Assembly: GCA_036397875.1 (NCBI GenBank)
Contig: DASWIC010000040.1
Coordinates: 1 to 20,689 of the forward strand
DNA: 20,689 bases
Source: SG8-41 sp036397875
GTDB taxonomy: Bacteria; Pseudomonadota; Gammaproteobacteria; Burkholderiales; SG8-41
Direction of reading: 5' to 3'
Shown here: positions 1 to 6,998 of the stretch, one piece after another
Numbering within the stretch: position 1 is the first letter of the stretch
Layout: the number at the start of each line of letters is the position of its first letter
Notes under the pieces: generated by a model
What the model was told of the DNA's origin: nothing
The model's database searches: none
The model's input: only the letters and a program-made list of their open reading frames with translations
Made by a program: the position numbers and the translations under genes

Positions 1-903
1 CGGGATCACGACGTCGATGTCGATGTGGCGGTACTGGCGCTGGATCTTCTCGGCGAGGCTCACGCCCATCCGCAACCGCGTCTCGTAGACCGAGATGCCG
101 TCGATCACCGAGTCGGGCCGCGCGAGGTAGACGAACTCGAAGATGCACGGGTTGAGCGAGGCCTCGGCGGCGCACTGGCGGCTGTAGAAATGGCCGTCCT
201 GATCGATGAAGATCGCCTCTCCTGGCGCGACGTCGCGCACCACCTGGAATCCCAGTGAGTCCAGCGCCACGCTTTCCGAGGCGACCATGTAATCATAGCC
301 GTGCTCGGTCTCGGCCCGCCCGAACACCAGCGGCCGGATGCCGTGGGCGTCGCGGAAGGCAAGCAACCCGTAGCCCGCGATCATCGCCACCACGGCATAC
401 GCGCCGCGGCAACGGCGGTAGACGCCCGAGACCGCCGCGAAGATGGTCGCCGGGTCGAGCTTGTAGTGGGTGGCGCCCTCCTGCAATTCGTGCGCGAGCA
501 CGTTGAGCAGCACTTCCGAGTCGGAGTTGGTATTGACGTGCCGCATGTCCTGGCGGAACAACTCGTTCTTCAGCTGCTCGGTGTTGGTAAGGTTTCCGTT
601 GTGGCCGAGCACGATGCCGAAGGGGGAATTCACGTAAAACGGCTGCGACTCCGCCCCCGACCACGCGGAACCGGCGGTCGGATAACGCGTGTGCGCGATG
701 CCGGAGGAGCCGGTGAGCGCGCGCATGTTGCGGGTCCGGAACACGTCGCGCACCATGCCCGGCCCCTTGTGCATGTGGAAGGTGGGGCCCTCGGCCGTAA
801 CGATGCCGGCCGCGTCCTGGCCGCGGTGCTGCAGCACCAGCAACCCGTCATAGAGCAGCTGGTTAACCGCGTTCTTTGCGACGACTCCGACGATTCCGCA
901 CAT
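1..903 (-). CDS. purF: Amidophosphoribosyltransferase, N-terminal part (cut by window edge)
   Basis: PurF catalyses the first committed step of purine synthesis, making phosphoribosylamine from PRPP and glutamine in the cytoplasm. The visible 301 codons begin MCGIVGVVAK. Cys2 would become the N-terminal nucleophile of the class II (Ntn) glutaminase domain after Met removal; there is no propeptide. Further family motifs are RGQDAAGI, GHNGNLTN and NSDSEVLL. The window ends inside the stretch reading DIDVVIP, before the PRPP-binding loop of the phosphoribosyltransferase domain, so roughly 60 percent of the usual 500-residue protein is present. The ATG at 903-901 is preceded by a good ribosome site (GAGGA, 6 bases away). 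It is the last gene of the truA-to-purF run, 28 bp after cvpA; cvpA-purF adjacency is classical in proteobacteria. No frameshift is seen. Identification is very secure. Confidence 0.97.
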   Translation of the reverse strand, partial: MCGIVGVVAKNAVNQLLYDGLLVLQHRGQDAAGIVTAEGPTFHMHKGPGMVRDVFRTRNMRALTGSSGIAHTRYPTAGSAWSGAESQPFYVNSPFGIVLGHNGNLTNTEQLKNELFRQDMRHVNTNSDSEVLLNVLAHELQEGATHYKLDPATIFAAVSGVYRRCRGAYAVVAMIAGYGLLAFRDAHGIRPLVFGRAETEHGYDYMVASESVALDSLGFQVVRDVAPGEAIFIDQDGHFYSRQCAAEASLNPCIFEFVYLARPDSVIDGISVYETRLRMGVSLAEKIQRQYRHIDIDVVIP

Positions 904-931
904 CGCGCTTCCTCGAGGGCTTCCGGTGCGC

Positions 932-1426
932 CTAGTACCTGATGCGCTTCGACAGGTCCGACGGCAGCCACGCCTTGATGTAACCGGCGAAGGCTTCCAG
1001 CGGAGCGCTCAGTATCGCATTGCGCCACATCGGCTGGCGCGGCACGGTGGTGAGCCCCGCCAGCAGCACCAGTATCATCACCACCAGCAGCCCCCGCACC
1101 AGGCCAAAGAGGCCGCCCACCACCCGGTCGGACGGGCCAAGGCCGATGATTCGTACCAGTTTCGACGCCAGTATGGCCAGCACGCTCAGACCGACCAGCG
1201 CCGCAATGAACACGACCACGAAGCTCACCAGCAGCCGGAGTTCCTCGTTCGCCATGGCCCGCGGGAGGAGCTTTGCGGCATCCGGCGCGAGCAGGTTCGC
1301 GATCAGGAATGCCGCCACCCAGGCGACCAGCGCCAGCACCTCGCGCACCAGGCCGCGCCATGCGCCGAACGCGATCGAAATTCCGAGGATTGCGATCACA
1401 ATGATGTCAACGACCGTCACGTTCAC
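932..1426 (-). CDS. cvpA: CvpA family inner-membrane protein
   Basis: This is a 164-residue hydrophobic protein of the CvpA family, named for its requirement in colicin V production in E. coli; its molecular role is not settled. Four membrane segments are visible at about residues 4-20, 29-46, 65-86 and 102-124. The family-typical motif GAWRGLVREVL follows the first helix, and SDRVVGGLFGLVRGLL precedes the last. The start is GTG at 1426-1424, which overlaps the stop of the upstream SPOR gene in a GTGA junction, suggesting translational coupling. purF follows after 28 bp, the usual partner. Length matches the family (about 160 residues). The family assignment is firm; the function is not known from sequence. 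Confidence 0.93.
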   Translation of the reverse strand: MNVTVVDIIVIAILGISIAFGAWRGLVREVLALVAWVAAFLIANLLAPDAAKLLPRAMANEELRLLVSFVVVFIAALVGLSVLAILASKLVRIIGLGPSDRVVGGLFGLVRGLLVVMILVLLAGLTTVPRQPMWRNAILSAPLEAFAGYIKAWLPSDLSKRIRY

Positions 1427-2049
1427 CTCGTGGTGACGTTGCCGTTCATGCCGAGCGATTTCAACTGATCCCGCGCCTTCTCGGCAGCCTCGCGCGTGCC
1501 GAAGGGTCCCGCCCGCACCCGCGTCACGTCGCCCTTCACCGTCTTGACGACCTCGGTGTAGGACTTGATGCCCGCGGCGGCGATCTGCTGTTGCATCCGT
1601 CGCGCCTTTTCCGCGTCGGCGAGCGCGATGACCTGAACCACGAACGGGCCGCTCGCGGCCGGGGCCACCGGCCTGACGGACTTCGCCGTGGCCGTGGCCG
1701 GCGCCTTGGGCTTTGCCGCCTGGGCCGGCTTCGCCTCCGGCTGCGCCGCCGGCTTGGGCGCTTCCTGGGAAGCCGTCGGCGCGGCGGCGGCCTTCTCGTC
1801 CGACCGCATCGTCATGGACTTACTCGCGGGCGCCCTGGACGCCGGAGGGGGCGCGGCTTTGGGAGTGAAAGCGCCCGCGTCGGGGGACGGAATGCGGACG
1901 CTGATGTTCTGGCTGACCGGCCTGGGCTCGGTATCGAGCACCATGGGCAGCACAACGACGATGGCGGCCACCAGCACGATGGCGCCGATCAGACGCCGCC
2001 TCGCGCGTCGTTTGAGCTGGAGCTCCTCGTCGCTGATCGCTCGCGCCAT
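1423..2049 (-). CDS. SPOR-domain cell-division protein, DedD-like
   Basis: This 208-residue bitopic inner-membrane protein has a short basic cytoplasmic N-terminus (about residues 1-19) and one membrane segment (about 20-38). An Ala/Pro/Lys-rich periplasmic linker follows (about 60-132), then a C-terminal SPOR domain (about 134-206) starting GPFVVQVIALADAEKA and containing RVRAGPFGTREAAEKAR. SPOR domains bind denuded septal peptidoglycan, so a role at the division site is likely. Architecture and position between folC and cvpA match E. coli dedD (folC-dedD-cvpA-purF), so it is probably the DedD equivalent; the linker is too diverged for a certain symbol. ATG at 2049; the stop overlaps cvpA by 4 bp. 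A 56-bp gap separates it from folC, and I see no terminator there. Confidence 0.9.
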   Translation of the reverse strand: MARAISDEELQLKRRARRRLIGAIVLVAAIVVVLPMVLDTEPRPVSQNISVRIPSPDAGAFTPKAAPPPASRAPASKSMTMRSDEKAAAAPTASQEAPKPAAQPEAKPAQAAKPKAPATATAKSVRPVAPAASGPFVVQVIALADAEKARRMQQQIAAAGIKSYTEVVKTVKGDVTRVRAGPFGTREAAEKARDQLKSLGMNGNVTTR

Positions 2050-2105
2050 CTACCGCCGCCACCCGGCCATCTGCACGGTTTCGATACCCCTGATCTCCCC
2101 GGCTG

Positions 2106-3410
2106 CTACCCCTGGCCGGGGACGCCCTTCCGGCGCTCTCGCAACTGCATCACCGCGGCCACGGTGTAAAACGATCCAAACACCAAAATTCTATCATTTT
2201 CCGTCGCTATATCACAGGCTTGCGTGTAGGCGGCGGCGACATCCCTGCACTCTGTCACCGCCGTGACGCCGCCCGTGGTGAGCGCCTTCCGGAGATCCGC
2301 CACACCGGCCCCACGCGCCCCGTCCAGTCCGGCAATGAACCAGTGCGCCACCTGTGATCGCACTGCGGTGACGACGCCGGCCAGGTCCTTGTCCCGGAGC
2401 ATGGCGAACACGGCGAGCACCCGACCGCTCCCGCCCATCGCGGCGAGGCTCGCGGCGAGCGCGAGCGCCGCCTGGGGGTTGTGCGCCACATCGAGGATCA
2501 CTGACGGCCGTCCCGGCAGCACCTGGAAGCGGCCGGGAATATCAGCCTGCAGCAGCCCCGCGCGGATATCGTTGACAGCAACGGGCAGGCGCTCGCGCAT
2601 CGACTCGAGCGCGGCGACCGCTGCGGCCGCATTGGCGAGCTGGCAGGTGCCGCGCAGCGCGGGGAACGGCAGCGCGCTGCGTCTGCCGCGCGGCCCCCAG
2701 TACTGCCATTGCCTGCCCTGCGGCGTGGCGCCGAACTCGATGTCGATACGCAACAGCCGCGCCCCGATCTCGGCCGCATGCTGAAGGAGGCTCGACGGCG
2801 GCGCGGAATCAGCGCAAACCGCGGGCCGGCCGGCGCGGAAAATGCCGGCCTTCTCGCGGCCGATCGCCTCGCGGTCCCCTCCCAGGAAATCGACGTGGTC
2901 GATATCCACGGTGGTGACCACCGCGCAGTCGGCGTCGAAAGCGTTGACCGCGTCAAGCCGCCCGCCCAGCCCGATCTCCAGCACGGCGACATCCACGCGC
3001 CGGTCGACAAACAACCTGACGCCGGCGAGCGTGCCGTACTCGAAATACGTGAGCGGCACGTCCTGCCTGGCGCGCTCCACCGCGGCGAATTCCTGCGCCA
3101 GCTCCTCGTCGCGCGCGTCCATGCGCGCAACGCGCACGCGCTCGTTGAAACGCAGCAGGTGCGGCGAAGTGTAGCGGCCGACACGGTAGCCGGCGCAATG
3201 CAGGATCGCCTCCAGCATTGCGCACACCGAGCCCTTGCCATTGGTGCCGCCCACCGTGATGATCGGAAACGCGGGCGCAAGCCCGAGCGCGTCGCGGACC
3301 CGGGCGACCCGATCGAGCCCGAGCGCGATGGTCTTCGGATGCTGCCGCTCGATGTACTCCAGCCACTGCTGGAGCGTTTCCAGTTTCGAGTTTCGGGTTT
3401 CGAGGCTCAA
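2106..3410 (-). CDS. folC: Bifunctional folylpolyglutamate / dihydrofolate synthase
   Basis: FolC adds glutamate to dihydropteroate and to folates, using ATP, in the cytoplasm. The 434-residue protein shows the Mur-ligase-type P-loop GGTNGKGS near residues 54-61, SPHLLRFNERVRV, the folate-binding stretch LTYFEYGTLAG, EIGLGGRLDAVN, and the C-terminal VILDVAHNPQAA. The first residues alignable to other FolC proteins are LQQWLEYIERQHPKTI (from residue 13). The only conventional start upstream is TTG at 3410-3408, because an in-frame TAA lies four codons further up. The roughly 12 N-terminal residues (SLETRNSKLET) are encoded by a 7-bp tandem repeat, and no clear ribosome site precedes the TTG. 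Either the repeat has taken over the start region, or initiation uses a rarer codon such as CTG within it. It follows accD after 63 bp, as in many proteobacteria. Confidence 0.95.
   Translation of the reverse strand: MSLETRNSKLETLQQWLEYIERQHPKTIALGLDRVARVRDALGLAPAFPIITVGGTNGKGSVCAMLEAILHCAGYRVGRYTSPHLLRFNERVRVARMDARDEELAQEFAAVERARQDVPLTYFEYGTLAGVRLFVDRRVDVAVLEIGLGGRLDAVNAFDADCAVVTTVDIDHVDFLGGDREAIGREKAGIFRAGRPAVCADSAPPSSLLQHAAEIGARLLRIDIEFGATPQGRQWQYWGPRGRRSALPFPALRGTCQLANAAAAVAALESMRERLPVAVNDIRAGLLQADIPGRFQVLPGRPSVILDVAHNPQAALALAASLAAMGGSGRVLAVFAMLRDKDLAGVVTAVRSQVAHWFIAGLDGARGAGVADLRKALTTGGVTAVTECRDVAAAYTQACDIATENDRILVFGSFYTVAAVMQLRERRKGVPGQG
3376..3410. repeat. 7-bp degenerate tandem repeat inside the folC start region
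   Basis: On the plus strand five consecutive heptamers can be read: GTTTCCA, GTTTCGA, GTTTCGG, GTTTCGA and the diverged GGCTCAA. Read on the minus strand they encode the first residues of FolC, and the last unit supplies the TTG start codon. Because 7 is not a multiple of 3, any gain or loss of a unit would shift the folC start frame. The array shares its unit, in opposite orientation, with the array at 3441-3482. Confidence 0.8.
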
Positions 3411-3440
3411 GGTAAAGCTGGGTTAAGCTGGCCATCGACC

Positions 3441-3482
3441 AACTGGAAACTTGCAACTGGCAACTGGAAACTATCAAGTTGC
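3441..3482. repeat. 7-bp degenerate tandem repeat at the accD stop
   Basis: The plus strand reads AACTGGA, AACTTGC, AACTGGC, AACTGGA, AACTATC and the partial AAGTTGC, all in 7-bp register. The accD stop codon (3476-3474) lies at its edge. On the minus strand the unit is GTTTCCA, the same as the plus-strand unit at 3376-3410. The two arrays are therefore inverted relative to each other: AACTGGAAAC at 3441-3450 and again at 3462-3471 is the exact reverse complement of GTTTCCAGTT at 3376-3385. The intervening 3411-3440 carries a 10-bp near-duplicate (GTAAAGCTGG, GTTAAGCTGG). Confidence 0.8.
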
Positions 3483-3496
3483 CGCAGGCAACTTGA
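3474..3496 (-). other. Perfect 10-bp hairpin across the accD stop codon
   Basis: TCAAGTTGCC and GGCAACTTGA are perfect reverse complements separated by three bases. The stem covers the last codons and the TGA stop of accD. No run of T follows on the minus strand, so it does not look like an intrinsic terminator. It could stabilise the accD 3' end or be a by-product of the adjacent repeat array. Confidence 0.6.
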
Positions 3497-4340
3497 GCAG
3501 CACCGTGAGCAGGCCCGCCAGCTTGTCCCGCATCTCGCGGCGGTCGACGATCATGTCGATCGCGCCGTGCTTGAGCAGAAACTCGGAGCGCTGGAAGCCC
3601 TCGGGCAGGGTCTCGCGCACCGTCTGCTCGATCACGCGCGGCCCCGCAAACCCGATCAACGCGCCGGGCTCCGCGATCACGACGTCGCCGATCATGGCAA
3701 AGCTCGCGGATACCCCGCCCATCGTGGGATCGGTCAGTATCGTGATGAACGGCAGCCGGTCGTGCGCGAGCTCGGTCAGCGCAGCGCAGGTCTTGGCCAT
3801 CTGCAGGAGCGAGAACAGCCCCTCCTGCATGCGCGCGCCGCCGCTCGCGGTGATGCAGATGTAGGGCAGCCGCTGCTCCAGGCACGCCTGCACGCCGCGC
3901 ACGAAGCGCTCGCCCACGGCCGAGCCCATCGAGCCGCCGAGGAAGCCGAATTCGAACGCCGCCGCCACCACCGGGATCGCCTTGATTGATCCCTGCATCA
4001 CCACCAGCGCTTCCTCCTCCGCGGTGTCGTTGCGCGCCTCCTCGATGCGCTCGGGGTAACGCCGGCTGTCCTTGAACTTGAGGCTGTCGACCGGCACCAC
4101 ATCCGCGCCGATTTCATAGCGGCCTTCGCGGTCGAGCAGGCTGTCGAGCCGCTCGCGCGCCGCGATGCGGTTGTGATGCGCGCACTTCGGGCAGACGTGG
4201 AGATTCTTCTCGAGGTCGGCGCGGTAGAGCACCGCTTCGCACGAATCGCATTTGCTCCATAGCCCCTCGGGGACCATCTTGCGCGGGCTGCCTACCTCGC
4301 GCTTGATCTTGGGGGGCAGCAGCTTCTGGAGCCAGCTCAT
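3474..4340 (-). CDS. accD: Acetyl-CoA carboxylase carboxyltransferase beta subunit
   Basis: AccD, with AccA, transfers carboxyl from biotinylated AccB to acetyl-CoA, giving malonyl-CoA for fatty acid synthesis. The 288-residue protein has an N-terminal four-cysteine zinc ribbon (Cys31, Cys34, Cys50, Cys53). It is followed by the crotonase-fold carboxyltransferase core with FEFGFLGGSMGSAVGERFVR, ASGGARMQEG, LTDPTMGGVSASFAM and GFAGPRVIEQTVRE. The ATG at 4340 overlaps the trpA stop (ATGA), indicating coupling. The C-terminus ends soon after the core (LLKLPAAT) and lacks the acidic tail of the E. coli protein. The last codons form a perfect hairpin next to a heptamer array, so the 3' end may have been remodelled by the repeat. 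Assignment is certain. Confidence 0.97.
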   Translation of the reverse strand: MSWLQKLLPPKIKREVGSPRKMVPEGLWSKCDSCEAVLYRADLEKNLHVCPKCAHHNRIAARERLDSLLDREGRYEIGADVVPVDSLKFKDSRRYPERIEEARNDTAEEEALVVMQGSIKAIPVVAAAFEFGFLGGSMGSAVGERFVRGVQACLEQRLPYICITASGGARMQEGLFSLLQMAKTCAALTELAHDRLPFITILTDPTMGGVSASFAMIGDVVIAEPGALIGFAGPRVIEQTVRETLPEGFQRSEFLLKHGAIDMIVDRREMRDKLAGLLTVLLKLPAAT

Positions 4341-5152
4341 ACCTTGACCGCCGCGAGGTTGTCGAGCGCTTCGCGGATCGGGGCGAGGAATGCAGCGGCC
4401 CGCTCCGTGACCTTGTCCCGCGGCGCCTTTTCCATCTCCTGTATCAGCGCGCTGCCGATCACGACGGCGTCGGCCACCGCGCCGATCGCGCGGGCGCTCC
4501 CCGCGTCGCGGATACCGAAGCCGACGCCCACCGGCAGCCGCGTGAATTCATGCACGCGCCGCACGCGCGCGGCGACGTCCGCGAGGTCGATGTTGGCGGC
4601 ACCCGTCACGCCGCGCAGCGAGACGTAATAGAGGTAGCCGCGACCGAGCCGCGCGATGCGCTCGAGCCGCTCGTCGGTGGTGGTGGGCGAGAGCAGGAAT
4701 ATCATGTCGAGCCCGCGCGCATCGAGAGCCTGCACCAGCTCGCCCGCCTCCTCCGGCGGATAGTCGACGACCAGCACGCCGTCGGCATCGGCGGATTTGG
4801 CGGCGTCTGCGAATCTCTCCACGCCCAGCGACTCGATCGGGTTGGCGTAGCCAAAGATCACCACGGGCGTGTCGCGATCCGTCCTGCGGAACTCTGCGAT
4901 AAATCCCAGCACGCCCCGCAGCGAGACACCGCGCTTCAACGCCCGCTCGCTCGAGCGTTGAATCACCGGACCATCGGCCATGGGATCGGAAAACGGCACG
5001 CCCAGCTCGATCACGTCGGCGCCCGCCCTGGCAAGCGCATGCATCAGGGGCACGGCGAGCCCGGGATCGGGGTCACCCGCGGTGATGAAGGGGATCAGGG
5101 CTTTCTTGCCCTGCTCCCTCAGTCGAGCGAATGTCGTCGCGATTCGGGACAT
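4337..5152 (-). CDS. trpA: Tryptophan synthase alpha subunit
   Basis: TrpA cleaves indole-3-glycerol phosphate to indole and glyceraldehyde 3-phosphate, passing indole to TrpB. The 271-residue TIM barrel begins MSRIATTFARLREQGKKA. Both catalytic acids stand at their E. coli positions: Glu49 in VIELGVPFSDP and Asp60 in DPMADGP. The phosphate-binding end reads VGFGIRDAGSA and VVIGSALI. The open frame extends further upstream inside trpB, but homology begins at this ATG, which lies one base after the trpB stop. Its own stop overlaps accD (ATGA). Placement between trpB and accD is usual for Betaproteobacteria. Nothing unusual is seen. Confidence 0.97.
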   Translation of the reverse strand: MSRIATTFARLREQGKKALIPFITAGDPDPGLAVPLMHALARAGADVIELGVPFSDPMADGPVIQRSSERALKRGVSLRGVLGFIAEFRRTDRDTPVVIFGYANPIESLGVERFADAAKSADADGVLVVDYPPEEAGELVQALDARGLDMIFLLSPTTTDERLERIARLGRGYLYYVSLRGVTGAANIDLADVAARVRRVHEFTRLPVGVGFGIRDAGSARAIGAVADAVVIGSALIQEMEKAPRDKVTERAAAFLAPIREALDNLAAVKV

Positions 5153-5153
5153 G

Positions 5154-6353
5154 CTAGATCTTGATGCCCGAGCGCTCGGCAACGGTATGCATGTCCTTGT
5201 CGCCGCGGCCGGAAAGGTTGACGAGCAGAATCTGCTCCGTCCGCATGCGCGGAGCGATCTTCGCGGCGTAGGCGAGCGCGTGCGCGGACTCCAGCGCCGG
5301 AATAATGCCCTCCAGCCGGCACAGGTCGTGAAACGCCTGCAAGGCCTCCTCGTCCGTGATCGCAACATATTCGGCGCGTCCGCTCTCCTTGAGCCACGCA
5401 TGCTCGGGACCCACCCCCGGATAGTCGAGGCCGGCCGAAATCGAATGGGTCTCGATGATCTGCCCGTTCTCATCCTGCAGCAGATAGGTGCGGTTGCCGT
5501 GCAGGACCCCGGGCCGCCCCGCGCACAAGGTCGCCGCGTGCTTGCCGCTCTCGAGCCCGTGACCGGCCGCTTCGACGCCGATCAACCGCACGCGCTCGTC
5601 GGGAATGAACGGATGGAAGATGCCGATGGCGTTCGATCCCCCTCCCACGCAGGCGAGCACGGCATCGGGCAGCCGGCCCGCGAGCTCCTGGATCTGATCG
5701 CGCGCCTCGACGCCGATCACGGTCTGGAAATCCCTCACCATCATCGGATACGGATGGGGGCCGGCGACCGTGCCGATGATGTAGAAGGTGCGCTCGACGT
5801 TCGCCACCCAGTCGCGCATCGCCTCGTTCAACGCGTCCTTCAGCGTCTTCGAGCCGCTTTCCACGGGCACCACGGTCGCGCCGAGGAGCTTCATGCGATA
5901 GACGTTCTGCAGCTGGCGCTTGACGTCCTCGGTGCCCATGTACACCACGCACTCCATGCCGTAGCGGGCGGCGATCGTGGCCGCCGCGACGCCGTGCATG
6001 CCGGCTCCGGTCTCGGCGATGACCCGCGGCTTGCCCATGCGCCGCGCGAGCAGCGCCTGGCCGATGACATTGTTGATCTTGTGCGCGCCGGTGTGGTTCA
6101 AGTCTTCGCGCTTGAGGTAGAGCTGGGCGCCGCCGAATCGCTCCGACCACCGCCGCGCGTGATACACCGGGCTCGGCCGGCCGACATAATGCTTCAGCTC
6201 GAAGGCGAATTCCGCCTGGAATTCGGGGTCGCTGCGATAACGGGCGTAGGTGTTCCTCAGCTCGTCCAGCGCCTGGATCAGCGTCTCGGAGACGAACACC
6301 CCGCCGTACGGCCCGAAATGGCCGCGCGCATCGGGGAGATCAACCATCCGCAT
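5154..6353 (-). CDS. trpB: Tryptophan synthase beta subunit
   Basis: TrpB is the PLP enzyme that joins indole and serine to make tryptophan, in an alpha2beta2 complex with TrpA. The 399-residue protein begins MRMVDLPDARGHFGPYGGVF, as in the family. The PLP lysine is Lys92 in NHTGAHKINN, and the phosphate-binding glycine loop is CVGGGSNAIG. Other anchors are KREDLNHTGA, ETGAGMHG and SAGLDYPGVGPEH. I chose the ATG at 6353 because AAGGGG lies six bases upstream; ATG 6347 is an alternative. The open frame reaches 6479, but those extra residues are basic, unlike TrpB, and lie within trpF. It overlaps trpF by 14 bp and ends one base before trpA. Confidence 0.97.
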   Translation of the reverse strand: MRMVDLPDARGHFGPYGGVFVSETLIQALDELRNTYARYRSDPEFQAEFAFELKHYVGRPSPVYHARRWSERFGGAQLYLKREDLNHTGAHKINNVIGQALLARRMGKPRVIAETGAGMHGVAAATIAARYGMECVVYMGTEDVKRQLQNVYRMKLLGATVVPVESGSKTLKDALNEAMRDWVANVERTFYIIGTVAGPHPYPMMVRDFQTVIGVEARDQIQELAGRLPDAVLACVGGGSNAIGIFHPFIPDERVRLIGVEAAGHGLESGKHAATLCAGRPGVLHGNRTYLLQDENGQIIETHSISAGLDYPGVGPEHAWLKESGRAEYVAITDEEALQAFHDLCRLEGIIPALESAHALAYAAKIAPRMRTEQILLVNLSGRGDKDMHTVAERSGIKI

Positions 6354-6963
6354 CGCGCACCCCTTTGATGAACGCGGCGATCTTCGCCGCGTCCTTGACG
6401 CCCTTGGCGGATTCAACGCCGCTCGAAACGTCGACCCCATCCGGCCGCGTGCGGCGCACGGCGTCCTTGACGTTGGCAACGGTCAAGCCGCCTGACAGGA
6501 TCACCGGCAGCGGCACACCGCGCGGTATCAAATTCCAGTCGAAGGGCACACCGCTGCCCCCGTGCAAGCCCTCGACGGTGGCATCGAGCAGCAACGCCTT
6601 GGCGTCGTGATAATCCCGCGCGTATTGTAGCAAATCCACACCCGCTCTCATGTGCACGGCCTTGATGTAGGGCCGCCCGAAGCGGCGGCAGAAGTCGGGG
6701 CGCTCGGAGCCGCTGAACTGGAGCAGCTGGAGCGGCGCTTCGGCGATCGTCGTGCGCACCTCCGTTTCCGCCGGATCCACGAATACGCCAACCGTCGTCA
6801 CGGTCGGAGGCAGCGCGCCGGTGATGTCCCGGGCCTGCGCGGGCGTGACGCAACGCGGGCTCGGCGCATAGAACACGAGCCCGATGGCAAATGCGCCGGC
6901 ACGCGCCGCCGCAAGCGCATCCTCGATGCGCGTAATGCCGCAGATCTTGACTGCCGTCGCCAT
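6340..6963 (-). CDS. trpF: Phosphoribosylanthranilate isomerase
   Basis: TrpF isomerises phosphoribosylanthranilate to the carboxyphenylamino-deoxyribulose phosphate, the step after TrpD. It is a free-standing 207-residue TIM barrel, not fused to TrpC as in enteric bacteria. The general base Cys8 is in VKICGITRIEDA and the general acid is Asp127 in KALLLDATVEG. The phosphate loop reads PVILSGGLTVANV, followed by DGVDVSSGVES. The ATG at 6963 follows the truA stop by 7 bp, immediately after a 7-bp repeat array. Its 3' end overlaps trpB by 14 bp. The other trp genes (trpE, G, D, C) are not in the window, so the pathway is split, as is common in this group. Confidence 0.96.
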   Translation of the reverse strand: MATAVKICGITRIEDALAAARAGAFAIGLVFYAPSPRCVTPAQARDITGALPPTVTTVGVFVDPAETEVRTTIAEAPLQLLQFSGSERPDFCRRFGRPYIKAVHMRAGVDLLQYARDYHDAKALLLDATVEGLHGGSGVPFDWNLIPRGVPLPVILSGGLTVANVKDAVRRTRPDGVDVSSGVESAKGVKDAAKIAAFIKGVRDADG

Positions 6964-6970
6964 GATTCCG

Positions 6971-6998
6971 TTACTCGTGACTCGTTGCTCGTGACTCG
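6971..6998. repeat. 7-bp tandem repeat forming the 3' end of truA
   Basis: Four plus-strand units in perfect 7-bp register read TTACTCG, TGACTCG, TTGCTCG and TGACTCG; on the minus strand these are ACGAGTC, ACGAGCA, ACGAGTC and ACGAGTA. They encode the last residues of TruA (HESRATSHE), and the truA stop TAA is made by the final unit. The trpF start lies only 7 bp beyond. The unit differs from the one at folC/accD but has the same period and the same junction placement. Confidence 0.8.

Noticed and set aside
3376..3482. CRISPR-like array
   Set aside because: Units are 7 bp with no spacers and no cas genes nearby; these are simple tandem repeats.
2953..3885. Minus-strand frame running through the accD-folC gap as a possible alternative folC start
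   Set aside because: The ATG near 3437 is out of frame with folC, so it would need a frameshift; the translation beyond the repeat is a folC shadow.
2709..3989. Long plus-strand open frame (426 codons) opposite folC and accD
   Set aside because: It is antisense to two certain genes, has no recognisable domain, and its composition (Arg/His/Asp-rich) is the usual shadow of GC-rich coding sequence.
4980..6368. Long plus-strand open frame (462 codons) opposite trpA and trpB
   Set aside because: Shadow of trpB and trpA; no family motif, and the real genes carry intact catalytic residues.
6354..6479. Extended N-terminus for TrpB
   Set aside because: Basic, low-complexity residues within trpF; a good ribosome site precedes the internal ATG at 6353.
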